Positions 40,886 to 52,460 of a DNA stretch of 64,000 nt are shown piece after piece. The position numbers and the translations under genes are program-made. How positions within the stretch are numbered: position 1 is the stretch's first letter; each line of letters starts with the position of its first letter. Source of the stretch: Phytophthora colocasiae (taxonomy: Eukaryota > Oomycota > Peronosporomycetes > Peronosporales > Peronosporaceae). The notes below the pieces were generated by a model. That model searched no databases, was not told the DNA's origin, and saw only the letters and a list, made by a program, of their open reading frames with translations. Location: positions 744,001 to 808,000 of the forward strand of contig JAGKQI010000096.1 of assembly GCA_018806915.1 (NCBI GenBank). The letters are read 5' to 3'.

Positions 40886-41550
40886 CCAAGCCAATGGTTT
40901 TGTTATATTATATTATTGGCTAATATATTTCGTTCTGGCAAAATGATTCGTTAAAATTCGAACATTTTGTTACTGTGGCGATACCACTTTCAAAAGTCGG
41001 ATGTGTAAGTCCATCGGATATATTGTCTGTATTTTATTTAAACAATATGTAGTGACGCGGGCAGACATGAAACGGATATTAAAATGGTTATCTCAAATAT
41101 TTCAAAAAATAGCCCGCGGGATTTTTCGGCCGTTTTGTTTTGGGTCATTTGAAAAACACCCATGGGTTAGATCATACCGCTGGGATGAGTCACACACGCA
41201 TCTCACCGCCGGTCCAGCAGCTCTCGCCACAATGGTCTTTTTGAAAATTGGCACGAGCATGTAGTGGTGTTGCGGGAAACTTGGGGGGAAGTAGAGGGAA
41301 GTCGGGGTAGAAATGAGAAAAAGGAGTAAGATTAAAGTTTAAGAAGTAGATAGCTATTCACTAGAAAATAGTATACGGCATTCAGAGACGTAGTCTAGAA
41401 TTGCCGCTACGTTCATCGTATAGAAGCTCCATACATTTTTGTACAATAGTAAAAATACCGGCTCTCTTCATTAGAGGCACCGGTGATGGCCCCTGTAATA
41501 AGCCAAATCTCAACAGCCAACGGGTTTGACATCATAGAACGTCAATGGAT
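40886..41550. other. AT-rich stretch, nothing recognised
   Basis: 665 bases with no coding similarity. A purine-rich GGGGAAGTAGAGGGAAGT segment lies near 41285. Confidence 0.6.
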
Positions 41551-43906
41551 AATATAATACACGTGTTTTGATTGGTCCACTAAAACCCTGTTAAAAGATT
41601 TCAGTCAATCTACAAAATGCTACACGAATTCGTGCTTTTTGCGTTTTTGAAGCTCCTGGAGGCCCTTCACCCAAATGGAGACCGGATTCGGACTCTACTC
41701 GCCAGGGCGGTTTTCTGGCGAGGTGGAGTCCAAATCGCCATTTTGCCACCTGTGCACCAGGTGGCAGAATGAAAAGAGACTCGGACATTCAAAACGAATT
41801 AGTTTTGACAGTGATAGATTTTTTGAGAGTACACGTGACTTGAAGGTAATAGCAGTTACAACAAGTGACCATCTTATGTGAGCGTGCATGGTAACTCCGA
41901 GAAGCTCAATGCCAACAGAATCGGCACCACTTGGCGGACAGCCTTGCATTTAGTAGAGACAAAAACGCAGGTGTTGTTGGGACAGCATCAGGTCTTATCA
42001 TATGCTCTGGTGCGCGGTAAAGAATAATATAATACACGTGTTTCGATTGGTCCACTAAAACCCTGTTAAAAGATTTCAGTCAATCTACAAAATGCTACAC
42101 GAATTCGTGCTTTTTGCGTTTTTGAAGCTCCTGGAGGCCCTTCACCCAAATGGAGACCGGATTCGGACTCTACTCGCCAGGGCGGTTTTCTGGCGAGGTG
42201 GAGTCCAAATCGCCATTTTGCCACCTGTGCACCAGGTGGCAGAATGAAAAGAGACTCGGACATTCAAAACGAATTAGTTTTGACAGTGATAGATTTTTTG
42301 AGAGTACACGTGACTTGAAGGTAATAGCAGTTACAACAAGTGACCATCTTATGTGAGCGTGCATGGTAACTCCGAGAAGCTCAATGCCAACAGAATCGGC
42401 ACCACTTGGCGGACAGCCTTGCATTTAGTAGAGACAAAAACGCAGGTGTTGTTGGGACAGCATCAGGTCTTATCATATGCTCTGGTGCGCGGTAAAGGAT
42501 AATATAATACACGTGTTTCGATTGGTCCACTAAAACCCTGTTAAAAGATTTCAGTCAATCTACAAAATGCTACACGAATTCGTGCTTTTTGCGTTTTTGA
42601 AGCTCCTGGAGGCCCTTCACCCAAATGGAGACCGGATTCGGACTCTACTCGCCAGGGCGGTTTTCTGGCGAGGTGGAGTCCAAATCGCCATTTTGCCACC
42701 TGTGCACCAGGTGGCAGAATGAAAAGAGACTCGGACATTCAAAACGAATTACGCTGCCTGCCTTGCGATCCAAACGCATCCACATCCACGTGCAGCAATG
42801 TGCCACCAAGCCGTACACACACTCGTCTGAGTCTTGATTGCCTTCAAGCTTTTTGGCCAGAACTGTTTCAGCTGCCAGCATCATTTGCGCCAGCCCTTGA
42901 TCGAACGACCCTTTCTTACCCTGGCACTCAATGACTATAAAGTCCTTCTTGCCGTCCGCCGAAGTCAGAATCATGTCTGCACGCCCGTTCACACAAAGCT
43001 CCTTGTTTTCCATGGATCGCTTTTCCTCGATGAAGAACTGTCCCTTGTCCGTGGCATCTGCTGCGGCCATCAGCACGTCATCTACCAGCTTGGTCACCGT
43101 ACGCTCCTGCCACAGCAATGGCTCCTCGTCATTGAACCGCTGACGCTTCTTCACTTGAGCTAGCATGGCCTTGAGATCTTCTTCTGGCAACGGCGTCAGC
43201 GTTGGCTCGAACTTGAGCTTCTTGTTATCCACCACATACGCGCTCCGGATGTCGCCCCACACGACCTCGTTGAACGAACGCTTGCGCTTGGCACCGGCCT
43301 AGGGATCCGGGTGCAGCAGACCTCTCAGGAGTTTCACACGCTTCGCCCGGGGGTCGTCAGCCTTCACAGGCATCTGGAAGACCGTGATTGGGGTGGGCTC
43401 GGGTTCTCCGGTGTCGGTATCCTCGCTATCCGGCTCGCGCCCGTCTTCAGGGTCTTTCGGCTGGGTTCACGCCGCGATCTTGGGGCTTGAGCGCTTGCGG
43501 AGGGAGAGGCGTCGCTTGGTCGCATCTCGCTTCGCCTTAGCCGCCTGCAGCACAGTCTTCAACGCACCCTCCATCTCGCTGTCGCTGAGCTGAGCCAGCA
43601 TCTCCGCTAGCTCATCTTGCACCGTCTTGGTGAGCGATCCTCTTGCCTTGGTCATCTTGGTCTTGTCTCTCTTGGCGCGCTTCGATCTGCAGTTTTGACA
43701 GTGATAGATTTTTTGAGAGTACACGTGACTTGAAGGTAATAGCAGTTACAACAAGTGACCATCTTATGTGAGCGTGCATGGTAACTCCGAGAAGCTCAAT
43801 GCCAACAGAATCGGCACCACTTGGCGGACAGCCTTGCATTTAGTAGAGACAAAAACGCAGGTGTTGTTGGGACAGCATCAGGTCTTATCATATGCTCTGG
43901 TGCGCA
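41551..43906. repeat. Three 475-bp tandem repeats, third copy split by a 940-bp insert
   Basis: Units start at 41551, 42026 and 42501 and are almost identical (a few single-base changes). The third is interrupted after 42751 and resumes at 43692, ending near 43906. Each unit holds two strong inverted repeats, CTCGCCAG..CTGGCGAG and TGCCACCTG..CAGGTGGCA. Short identical frames recur at the 475-base spacing but have no family similarity. Near-identity means recent amplification. The array could be satellite DNA or the internal repeats of a non-autonomous element. Confidence 0.95.
42752..43691 (-). pseudogene. Captured nuclease-like gene fragment inside repeat unit 3
   Basis: GC-rich insert in AT-richer repeat DNA. 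On the minus strand one frame runs from ATG 43655 (MTKARGSLTKTVQDEL) to the insert edge, about 300 codons, broken by two stops: TGA near 43471 and TAG near 43301. The C-terminal part reads GRADMILTSADGKKDFIVIE then CQGKKGSFDQGLAQMML, a D..E-x-Q-x-K arrangement like PD-(D/E)XK nucleases. A Lys-rich nuclear-type segment (KRAKRDKTK) precedes the ATG. Neither ends nor a target duplication are evident beyond one ambiguous base. Both stops are one transition away from sense codons (CGA, CAG). Confidence 0.7.
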
Positions 43907-44541
43907 GTATAAAATTATTCTGCAGCTCGGGGGCTCATTAACATATGCCGTAGTCTCACATCACATTTAGTGCCTATTAGCACAGCACAAGCGCCACACG
44001 AACGTCAAGGGCGCGACACCAACGAACATCGTTCTGCCAGATGTTCCGCAGACATCTGCCGAGAACTTCAAGCTCAGGTTTGGCAGCAGCAGCTTTCCGT
44101 AACACAGCAGCAACATCCCTCAAACTTCGGTGCTTCAACAGCCAGCTGTGGGCTGCTTCGAGCTCGCTCAGTCGGCGCCATCCAGGATACTTGTGGAGAC
44201 CAGGCAGGTTAACTCGAGGCTCAGTTATTTAACACAAGCTTTGAGGATCATGGCTCGGTCAACACAGATGGCCCGGATGGAGTCTACCATCGTCGTGCAT
44301 CTCATTACAAAGGCTGCCTCAAAGAAGCTACCTTCGACTACGAGTTCTCTATCGGCTGTTGATACGGCTACGGTTAATTCTTCGAGCACGATTTCAAATC
44401 AAGATCAGTCCACGTTAACTACTTCTACATGCACGGAGTCAACGACTTCGACATCAACAGTACTGAACATTCGCCGCAGCACTCGATCCCGGCAACCTCC
44501 GGTCGCCTTTAGCCCGTCGTCGATAAGGGTCCAAACCCAAA
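43907..44541. other. Region without a supported gene
   Basis: 635 bases with Ser/Thr-rich frames of no clear family, possibly the decayed 5' part of the chromodomain element that follows. Confidence 0.45.
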
Positions 44542-45327
44542 CGGTAGCCTCGACGCAAGGAGTGTCCGTGTAAGCCCCAAACTTGGGGTGTAGCATACGT
44601 AAAGGGCAGAAAAACGAGTGCAACTGGTGCCTTACTCTACAGGTTTCTGTGGAGAACCCACAAGTATGGCCGGCAACCACGCACTTGGGAGCCACGTGCC
44701 ATGCTTGTTGAAGACGGTTTCGAAAACGCTATAAAAGTTGTGGACGAGTGGGTTGATAGAGATCGGCAAGCCGACTTTTTTCAGTTAGTCGAGTTGTACC
44801 CATCGTTTGCTAGTGCCAACCCGATGGGTACATGCATGTTTCTAGCACTGCAACATGCATTGCTGCTAGTGGGAGAACCGCTTGGTGTTCAGAACTCCCA
44901 TGTTCAGGGGTTCCTTGCGAGAGCTACAGAATTAAAGCAAGATATGTCTCATAGAGTACCGTGGACAATTTTTCGAGCATTTATTTCACAGTTACATGTA
45001 GATGGTTCCCGGCTATCATTGGAAGATATTGAATAATACAGACACTGTACTGGACACTGGGGTGTCGCTGCCATAGTACGGTTGCCATTAGAAGATGATA
45101 TTTATTTGGTTGCTGCCGGTAATACTATGCCAGTTGGACATGCACTCCTCCGGGTCCGTGGAGCCCAGAGGACAGTTTTTGACGACTCGTCTCAGCGCCC
45201 TTTGGACGACTACGGTGAGTGGATCGACAGAGTGATGTTTGTTCGTAAAGTTGCATTACCTTCACTTATGTTCTATTGTAAAATCATACGTATATTTGAC
45301 GGCTGTGCGCCAGGGAAAACTCTTTGA
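44542..45327 (+). pseudogene. Chromodomain plus cysteine-protease-like relic
   Basis: One frame, with a TAA at 45034-45036, reads LLYRFLWRTHKYGRQPRTWE followed by PRAML (chromodomain-like: aromatic strand, W-x-P-x-x-L). An alpha/beta domain follows with Cys in NPMGTCMFLALQHALLL, His in PVGHALLRVRG and Asp in TVFDDSS. The C-H-D order fits a papain/OTU-like peptidase. The stop would be CAA to TAA. The frame is closed upstream by stops near 44523 and 44545. It is likely the tail of a transposable-element polyprotein. Confidence 0.5.
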
Positions 45328-45467
45328 GTGTAAAACCATATCGAAAAGTAACTAATGCCGTGCGGTGCCCGGGAAGCTCTGGATATTAGAGTCTCATTTA
45401 GATAATATTTTTGTAGTTGGTCAAGTTGCGTTTACTGAAAACTCATGCTGCTCCTGAGAATAGTTAC

Positions 45468-48400
45468 CTAACTCTCCATTCCTTCAACTCGTAAACACTC
45501 TTGCCAAACGTCCTTGGGGGGTTTGAAGTATTCCAGAAATATCTTTGTAAGTGGGGACATCAGGTATAGCTGGCTCAGAGATTTTACTCGGGTTACAGCG
45601 ACGTAGAATGACGACCGTTGCGGTGAACGTCGTGTGGGATGTCGTAATGGTGCAAGTACCATTTTGTCGACTGTAAGACCTTGACACTTTTCAGTGGTGA
45701 GGGAATACGCCGCAACTAACGGGACTTGCGTAATAGATATGAAAAATTCACGATCCGGCAGCTTGATCTTAACCCCAGACTCTCTTCTTTTGCAAACCGG
45801 CACCACCCCAGGAGGTAGACCAGGGAGAAATGACTGAGAAGAATAGTCTTTGAGTTTCACAAAGACAATATCTGGTACCAGAGAATGATGATGCTCCTCG
45901 ATTCCGTCTACAACGTGAACTTGAACTGCGTCATTTTTCGCTGGAGAAAATGCTACAACAGTACCAATAGATCCATTTGCCAGCTTCAAATGTGCAGACA
46001 CATTTTTAGTACATTGGACTGTAGAGCCACTAGCAATTTCCAAGACAATCGGCATACCGCCGGATTTATCATCGCGAATACGCTCGAGAGATTTTCGTTG
46101 TGATGAAGTCAGGCGATAACGAGGTCGTTCAACTGTGGCTGGAAACTGGTGCAAAATCACTTTAGACTGTTTGCAGAATGACCGTAACGCAAATGTATTG
46201 AATTCAACACGAAATGCGTTTGACGTGACAATGACTGGACAGTATCCCTTCATGTCGGCATCCAGGGCCGTCCAGTTTTCATCACGCGCAATTTTGTTAA
46301 CGTGCTCGATGTCATCTTCTTTAAACTCGCCAACTCTCCACTTATCCAGAATTACTTTCCAAACTGGGTCACCCCTATGACGCATGTTATTTGTAAGAAT
46401 GACGACCGAATTAATGGATCGATATGCCTTGATACCGCGAACACGATCTAAGTAATCTGGTGGATCTTTGTGTCGCAAATTCATCACCTTCTCTTCTGAA
46501 ACAAATGCTGGCTGCCCTGCTACTGGTAGTTGCTGAAGCCAGTCGCCTACCAAGAGCATGTGAATTCCTCCAAACAGTTTTTACGGGTTGTCTAATAATT
46601 CACGTAATGAAGCGTCAATTTTGCCAAGTATGCTCACGTCACACGTTGATACTTCATCGACAATGAGTAATTTCAGCTTGGCGAATCGCTCTTTCTGCTG
46701 CTGTGTCGGCGTCCATCGATTCTTACGTTTCACGTACCACCCGAAAAGTTTGTGAATTGTCTGTCCATTTACGGATTGTGCAGCTACGCCTTGGTAGGCA
46801 CATGTAGCTACCGAGTCATCTGATTTCCATTTTTGTGCGAGAACTTGCAGAGCCCGGATTACTCTGCTCTTTCCGGCTCCAGGTTTTCCACCGAGGAAGG
46901 CTACAATTGGCTCAGTTAAGTCATTACCTAGTAGAAGAGAAGACAAAAGCTTTTTTCCCACATTTACAAACTTGTCTGCTTTTCGTTCAATTGTAAAGCC
47001 GTAGACACCACACGAAGCGATGGTAAATCGGGTGTAGTATCTACACAATCATCCACAGGTGCGTTGATTTGATCACCGGGTGCAACGATCTCTCCAGTTC
47101 CAATCGAATTATGAAAAAGTGTAACGCGGGTCGGCAAATCAGGGTATTCTGTTAACAGCGTTGAGTTAGTAGAGGTTGCACCGGAGTGCAACACCGTTGT
47201 AGAAAGCGAACTTAAAGTCCGTTCTACATCTTCGATTCCCATCGCAATAACTACTGTCGATACTGGTGCAAGTGTAGAAGAAGCTGCCAGGTCAACGGAG
47301 TTTGTGGAGTGTGCTAAACCCTTTATGTGCTTAGCCACCTGGGCTGGAGCCCACACGATTTCCTGTTCATCATCATCTAGATTGGGATCACAATCGTCAC
47401 CTTCATCGTCACTATGCACCCAAGCATCACTAGTATTGAGATCGTCATGTTCATCAAAACTTGCGGCATAGCCACGATATCGATCGACTTCAGGATCGGT
47501 CTGTGACTTAAGTAGTTCTCGAGAAGCATAATAGTCGGCATTGTTTTTTTACGAAGGTCCGAGCATAAGAGGGTGCATCTTTGGCCAACCATCTTTCAAA
47601 CGTTTCGCCAAAGTCATCGTCATTTGTCTCAAAATCTGCTTCACTCCGAAAAGGTCGAAACAGCGCTAACACGGTTTGTTGAAACCGGAGCAACTCATCG
47701 TCTGGTAGGTCTGTTCTGCGCGTGTCCGGAAGCCGCTTGTGGATGATTGTTACAATTCGTTTTGCTTGAAAGCCAAACAATCGATGCGTTCCATGTTGTG
47801 GATGCCCACGCAAAAATTGCATCCCTTTGTTGCTTTTTCTACGACTCCATTTCTCGACAAAACTCATCAGATCCACCGAATCAAGTACGGCTGGTCTGTA
47901 AACGTAGTCCATCCAGATACTAGACGGCTTATAAACGTGTTTGCTGTTGTCACTCTCTAGAACAACATCGAGCTGCTCTTGCCGACAAAATAGCGACCGA
48001 AGTATTGTTTGGATGTGCAACCTGACGAATTGGTGAGATGAATACATTGCAGAACCTTTAGAGACGTACAAACATGCCATCGGTGCAGACACTTCGTGAG
48101 GATTAGTAAGCGTGCAGCACATTGACTGGATCCGTCGTCGCCCAGCAACAGCCTGGTTATCTTCTGTGCATACCGCAGGCTTGTTCGCCTTATCAAATGC
48201 ATGCATATGTAGGGCCCAAGGATTTTCGAGATCTTGCTGGTGCTTCGTTGCATACTTGATAACATAAAAGGCTTTCTCCGGGCCTGTGCTCACCAAAGTC
48301 ACGTCATAAATATTAAAACCGATTTGGTTCTTAGGTGTCAACACAATGGTTATCGTACCTTCACCAGCACCTAAGAATTTTATATCGTGGTTGCATTTAA

Positions 48401-49168
48401 ACAACGAATTGACCGTCGGAACGTACGAGTTAACATATTCGTTACCGGGGCTTCGCTTCATCTCGATGCGCTGGTCAGGTGTCCATTTTGTCTCTTCACA
48501 AGTCTCTTTTGGCATGAACATTCTACAAATATCTCCGTGAGGCGTTCGTTTAGTGATTTTGAAGCAAGATTTCGTGTGAAACCAGTAGAGGTTCTGATAG
48601 GAAGCCAACGCACGGGATACAATGACCGCTTCTTGTGATTTCGTGTCTACCACGTGTGGCAATGGTCGAGTATTAGCGATTGTGTTAAACGTGCTTTCAT
48701 CGCTACACCCGATTTCACTTGCGTTTGGTACAAGGTTACAACTTCTTAAAATCAATTCATCAGCTCCAAAGTTTTGTCCGCAGCTTTCACAAAAACAAGT
48801 TGCCGGTCGTTTAGCTCCCGGTCGTGGCTTCTTAAATGTGTGTCGCTGTAATTTTAGAGCCTTGATCTCACCGACACCACAAGGACATACATTTGAAGTC
48901 GAAATCGCTTCCACATACCTTACCATAGCTGTTTGAAAACGCTTCGAGGAGCACATTGCATAGTACTCCTCGACGGTGGAAGGCATATTTTGTATCCATA
49001 TCAACATGTGGGAATGAAGCGAACCGGTTGAGTTCTGAGATTCTGTAGCAGCGTAAAATGCTTGTGTGTGGCCAAAGAGCCCAGGTTCATTTCGTGAGCA
49101 ACCACCCTCCGTATCCCAATTTAATACTACGTCGATGAACATCTCCATCAATCGTTCAAAATACCTAC
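45468..49168 (-). pseudogene. Helitron D Rep-helicase relic, 5'-truncated
   Basis: Minus-strand pieces 49168-47508, 47592-46964, 47048-46581 and 46559-45468 together cover the HUH motif GSLHSHMLIWIQN, AFYVIKYATKHQQ, Walker A GGKPGAGKSRVI, Walker B LLIVDEVSTCD, LLVGDWLQQLPV and YVAVTRVKSLSQL. Breaks are a frameshift at an A7 run (47544-47550), another near 47030 and a TAA at about 46577. The first exon starts at a clean acceptor (CTACTAAT branch, TTCCCTTCGTAG at about 49169), so this family has introns. The upstream exons are missing here. Confidence 0.9.
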
Positions 49169-49582
49169 GAAGGGAAAAATTAGTAGACTAACTGCTAGCC
49201 CGGGCCTGTGAGTCCCGGGGGAATGTCACAGTTCGTAAGGAAGAGATTGTGCGATCTTGGATGTAATCTAGTATGTACATCTTGTATTCACCTGACTAGA
49301 TGTTTTTTTAGCAGAAGTAAGTGTAGCGCTCGTCGAGACACAGTATTGCACTGTTATTGTTGTCATGCTTGCAGGGTCATGTGCTTGTGCACACGAGCTC
49401 ATCTGAAGCTAGAAGTGCTGAAGTGTTCTGTTCCAACATGGCAGATTATATGTATTCTTTAGTTTTAACCTGTTAATTGGTGCCAAGATGGGCGGGGTAT
49501 AAGAGCTATCGTCCTTGACCTCGCTTTTTCTGCTGGTATGGCTGCTTCCGATGTGCTACCCCGCCGGCAAAATGGTAGAAGC
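49169..49582. other. Intergenic, nothing recognised
   Basis: 414 bases between the Helitron D break and the histone gene. A palindrome CCCGGGCCTGTGAGTCCCGGG lies near 49199. No gene seen. Confidence 0.55.
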
Positions 49583-49870
49583 TCACGATCCAAATCCGTA
49601 CAGGGTACGGCCTTGGCGCTTCAGTGCGTAGACAACATCCATGGTGGTGACTGTTTTACGCCTGGCGTGTTGTGTGTAGACGACAGCGTCGCGCACGAGG
49701 CTGCCAACGAAAACCTTGAGCACTGCAAGGGTCTCTCCAATCACCAATTCTGACATTCGAACGACTCCGGCACGGCGCGCAAGTCTGCGGATATCATTTC
49801 TTGATATGCCATGGATAGTATCGCGTAGCACGCGCCGATGGCGTCTGGGGCCCTTTCCGCGGCCAGGCAT
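49583..49870 (-). CDS. Divergent histone H4 variant
   Basis: Intronless, 95 aa including Met. The core is plainly H4 ([48 protein letters not shown]) but heavily changed. In the tail, residues 7-15 of normal H4 are replaced by one Pro, so K8 and K12 are absent; K16 and K20 are Arg. K31 is Arg, K44 is Val and K77 is Arg. Only K5, K59, K79 and K91 remain. E52 is Gly and E63-N64 are Gly-Ser, altering the acidic face that other proteins contact. The histone fold and C-terminal beta motif are intact. The same frame is open 134 codons upstream, but that part is not histone-like. It lies alone among mobile DNA, not in a histone cluster. Deposition and function are unknown. Confidence 0.9.
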   Translation of the reverse strand: MPGRGKGPRRHRRVLRDTIHGISRNDIRRLARRAGVVRMSELVIGETLAVLKVFVGSLVRDAVVYTQHARRKTVTTMDVVYALKRQGRTLYGFGS

Positions 49871-50340
49871 GAAGGCTCGGGATTTCTTCTGGTCTGTTAG
49901 ATCACTGCGCTGATCAGGTCCGTGAAAAAGTGAGAGGAACAAATGGAAAAGAGAACAAGTATTGGTAGCTTGAAGATAATGTAGCTTTATAAAAAAACAT
50001 TCCATTCCGGCGAGATAGATACTTTTTAAGCCTTTGCCAGAGATGAGTGCTCTTTTACGCGCTGCTGCAGAGAAAAACATCGATCGAGCTGTCCTCTTAT
50101 GAGGATCCCTAGAGCTCAACGACAATCTACGCGACCTGATGAGGCCCTGTGCCACGCAACAACCAGGCAAGCTTCGTTTGCGATAATCTGCGCACCAAAC
50201 TCCGACAGTACCACACTCTCGTAGATCATCAAGCACGTGTACAGGGAAGTGAAAGTTGAGTGAAACGTCCATGTAGTTGAATGCTCAAACGGATACCGGT
50301 ATATGCTCTAGCAAGCTGTTAGACTGGTTTGATATTACCT
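49871..50340. other. Upstream region of the H4 variant
   Basis: 470 bases; promoter of the H4 gene (-). CTCACTTTTTCACGG at 49935-49921 (minus) resembles an oomycete initiator about 50-65 bases before the ATG. Nothing else recognised. Confidence 0.4.
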
Positions 50341-51078
50341 TTAGCCTGTCGACATCGCTTTAAGGGACGCAATTCTCTCCAGTAATTCTCTGTGTCTGCG
50401 GTCAGCGGCGCAGATATCCTGCTCGTGTTGTCGTTCAGTATCCTTCCAGCGGTTTAGCTGCTGCTCATCGCGTCGTTGAAACCACAAAAAGAGGTGGATT
50501 ACGTCGCAGTGAATGTGCTCATGAGTGGGTGGTGCCTGATATGGGCTAGATGCACCGCCGTACTGAACCGTGGAGCCATTGTTGACCTCGGGAAGTGCCG
50601 GCAGCTCAGGTTGATGATTCTCAGCAAGCCACAAACTGGTGCTGGATCTGTCAGCAATGGAAGGCACATACGTTCTTGATTGCGATGCATCCTCAACACA
50701 TTCATCCACATCATGACGTTCTGCAAATTGCGCCACGTCTCTCTCGTCGAGAGGTGCGTCGTTTTGAGGCAACCTCGGGTGCACATGCACGTCATGACGC
50801 CTTGTGGTGGTAGCACGCTTCACGATTTTCCGCTTCAGCTCCAACGCTTTGCGCTTGATTATGTTGCTTTCACAAGACGTTGTGGAACACAAGCCCACAA
50901 ATTTACGCTTTAAACTCGCCGCACTGCGCTCCGCCCACTGTAAGTCTTTGCTGCGGTTGTATCGTACGCATACAGCGTCCCAATCAGCTTTACTCTGCGG
51001 TAGCGCGTCTCCCAGGATTGACAGCAGGTGCTGTTGTTCGTCCTGGCTGTAGTTTCGGGATCCCTGTGGCTTGGTCAT
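50341..51078 (-). CDS. Myb/SANT-like protein of the DUF6818 type
   Basis: 245 aa from ATG 51078; the frame extends upstream but the family start is MTKPQGSRNYSQDE. Residues 6-65 (GSRNYSQDEQQHLLSILGD, WDAVCVRYNRS, RSAASLKRKFVGL) match the trihelix/Myb-like domain abundant in oomycete genomes, often linked to transposons. The middle is low complexity. The C-terminal 60 residues (RRDEQQLNRWKDTERQHEQD and on) form a coiled coil for dimerisation. A DNA-binding role is likely; target unknown. No stops inside, so it may be expressed. It is convergent with nothing and runs in the same direction as the H4 variant. Confidence 0.75.
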   Translation of the reverse strand: MTKPQGSRNYSQDEQQHLLSILGDALPQSKADWDAVCVRYNRSKDLQWAERSAASLKRKFVGLCSTTSCESNIIKRKALELKRKIVKRATTTRRHDVHVHPRLPQNDAPLDERDVAQFAERHDVDECVEDASQSRTYVPSIADRSSTSLWLAENHQPELPALPEVNNGSTVQYGGASSPYQAPPTHEHIHCDVIHLFLWFQRRDEQQLNRWKDTERQHEQDICAADRRHRELLERIASLKAMSTG

Positions 51079-51704
51079 CTTCACGTGGAGCGAGTGGGTG
51101 ACTTCTTTTACAGCACAGCAACAATAAGTAAGCGTGACGATTACCTTGGCTCTTCCTCCTCGTGCGTGGCGTTTTGTGAAGTGGCAAGTTATCCGTGGTG
51201 GTGGGATGGCGTGCCTTCTCGAGAGTTCGTTTTTGCTCATCACCCTTGAAGCACGCTGGCATGTTGCAAGGAGGTCCAATTGTAGATGCAGGTATACGTA
51301 GTTCTCGGTGAATTGTACGTCCAGAACACGAGGGTGCCCAGATGAGGCACTTCATTGAGCTGCAGCGAAGACAACGATAGTGGCAGCCAGAGCAACAAGC
51401 CAACACCGATCAATACAGCCAGATTCAAAACTACATACAACAATGGTGCTCATTCTATCTTGTGACCTCCGTCCAAATATTTGCTGACACCGGAATATAC
51501 GACAAGCGCTGGGCAACGATGCGATCGTCGTCGCTCTCGAGAGCCTTGTCTACGCCAGATACATCAAGCTGAATTGGACTTTCAGAAAGCTTCGCATTAG
51601 GTTACCTTGTGGAAGCCGGAGTGATATGCAGGGTACTGACTACTATGCAGTAAGAACATAATGATGCGAACACATACACCCGTGTCTCCTTCCAAAGCGA
51701 GCTG
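51079..51704. other. Intergenic region with an exon-like frame
   Basis: A minus frame at 51443-51240 encodes a hydrophobic segment (VVLNLAVLIGVGLLLWLPL) and ends in TGA, but has no ATG and no defined splice site. It may be an exon of a small membrane protein or a relic. Nothing else seen. Confidence 0.35.
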
Positions 51705-52460
51705 CTACGAATCCCACGTAAGGTCCCTCAGTTTGAAGGTAGCTTGACAGTCTGCGTCACGGAACAGCTTCAGATTGGAGTAGTCATTGATAGTGACGAC
51801 GGTGCCAGGAATGGGAAGGTCGTCCGAGTCTGACGTCGTGTTCCACATGGTGCCGGTCAGAAGCACCGAGTTAACTGTGTGGCGGTCTGTGTCGTAGCGC
51901 TCATGGAAAAGCTGGTTGATCATAAGTAGTTAGTGTTGTGACCCATACCCCTTCAGTGTTGTATTCATACCGTGATCTGGTCTTGGAGCGGCTCCGGGGA
52001 GTCTGCATCGACAAAGTGAAGTCGGACAAGCTTCAAATCTCTGTAGGTATGATCGGACACCCATAAGAGCTTCATTCGCAGCTTGACTTTCTCCTGGGTC
52101 TCTCCTTTCAGATGATCCTGAAGATCTGCGTTAAATACAATCCAGTGATTAGCTTAACCTTAACGACTCGACATATTCCATACCTTCTACAGCGGATATG
52201 ATGCGCCGACTTCTACCCGGCGTATCAAGCAGCTCACGCAGACGCTCGAACGGTGTCTGCCGTGGCGGTGGCGACGACTGAGTTTCGCTGGAGCCTTCCG
52301 AGTCTTCCGAGACCTCACGACTCTGTCTTGTACGCGGAGCTGAACGTGGAACAGCAACTGCTGTTACTATCTGCTTAGCTGATTTCACCTTTACTCCTTT
52401 ACTTCCGCTGCTAACAGGAGCCGTGGCGATTGGGTTTCCAGATTTGCCTTTCACAGTCAT
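51705..52460 (-). CDS. Small protein of unknown family (paralogue of the gene at 20 kb)
   Basis: Three exons, 52460-52184, 52125-51971 and 51911-51705, encode 212 aa with GTATGG/GTATGA donors. The N-terminal 90 residues are Ser/Lys/Arg-rich and disordered. FERLRELLDTPGRSRRIISA leads into the beta-rich part: VKLRMKLLWVSD, DLKLVRLHFVDAD, TVNSVLLTGTMWN, PGTVVTINDYSNLKLFRD. Intron positions and phases match the 19953-20703 gene, although sequence identity is low (about 20-25% by eye), so the duplication is old. I recognise no function. Confidence 0.75.

Noticed and set aside
41551..43906. CRISPR-like array
   Set aside because: 475-base head-to-tail units with no spacers in a eukaryotic context; tandem repeats instead.
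49871..50272. 134-codon N-terminal extension of the H4 variant
   Set aside because: Open frame but not histone-like; an initiator-like motif lies inside it.
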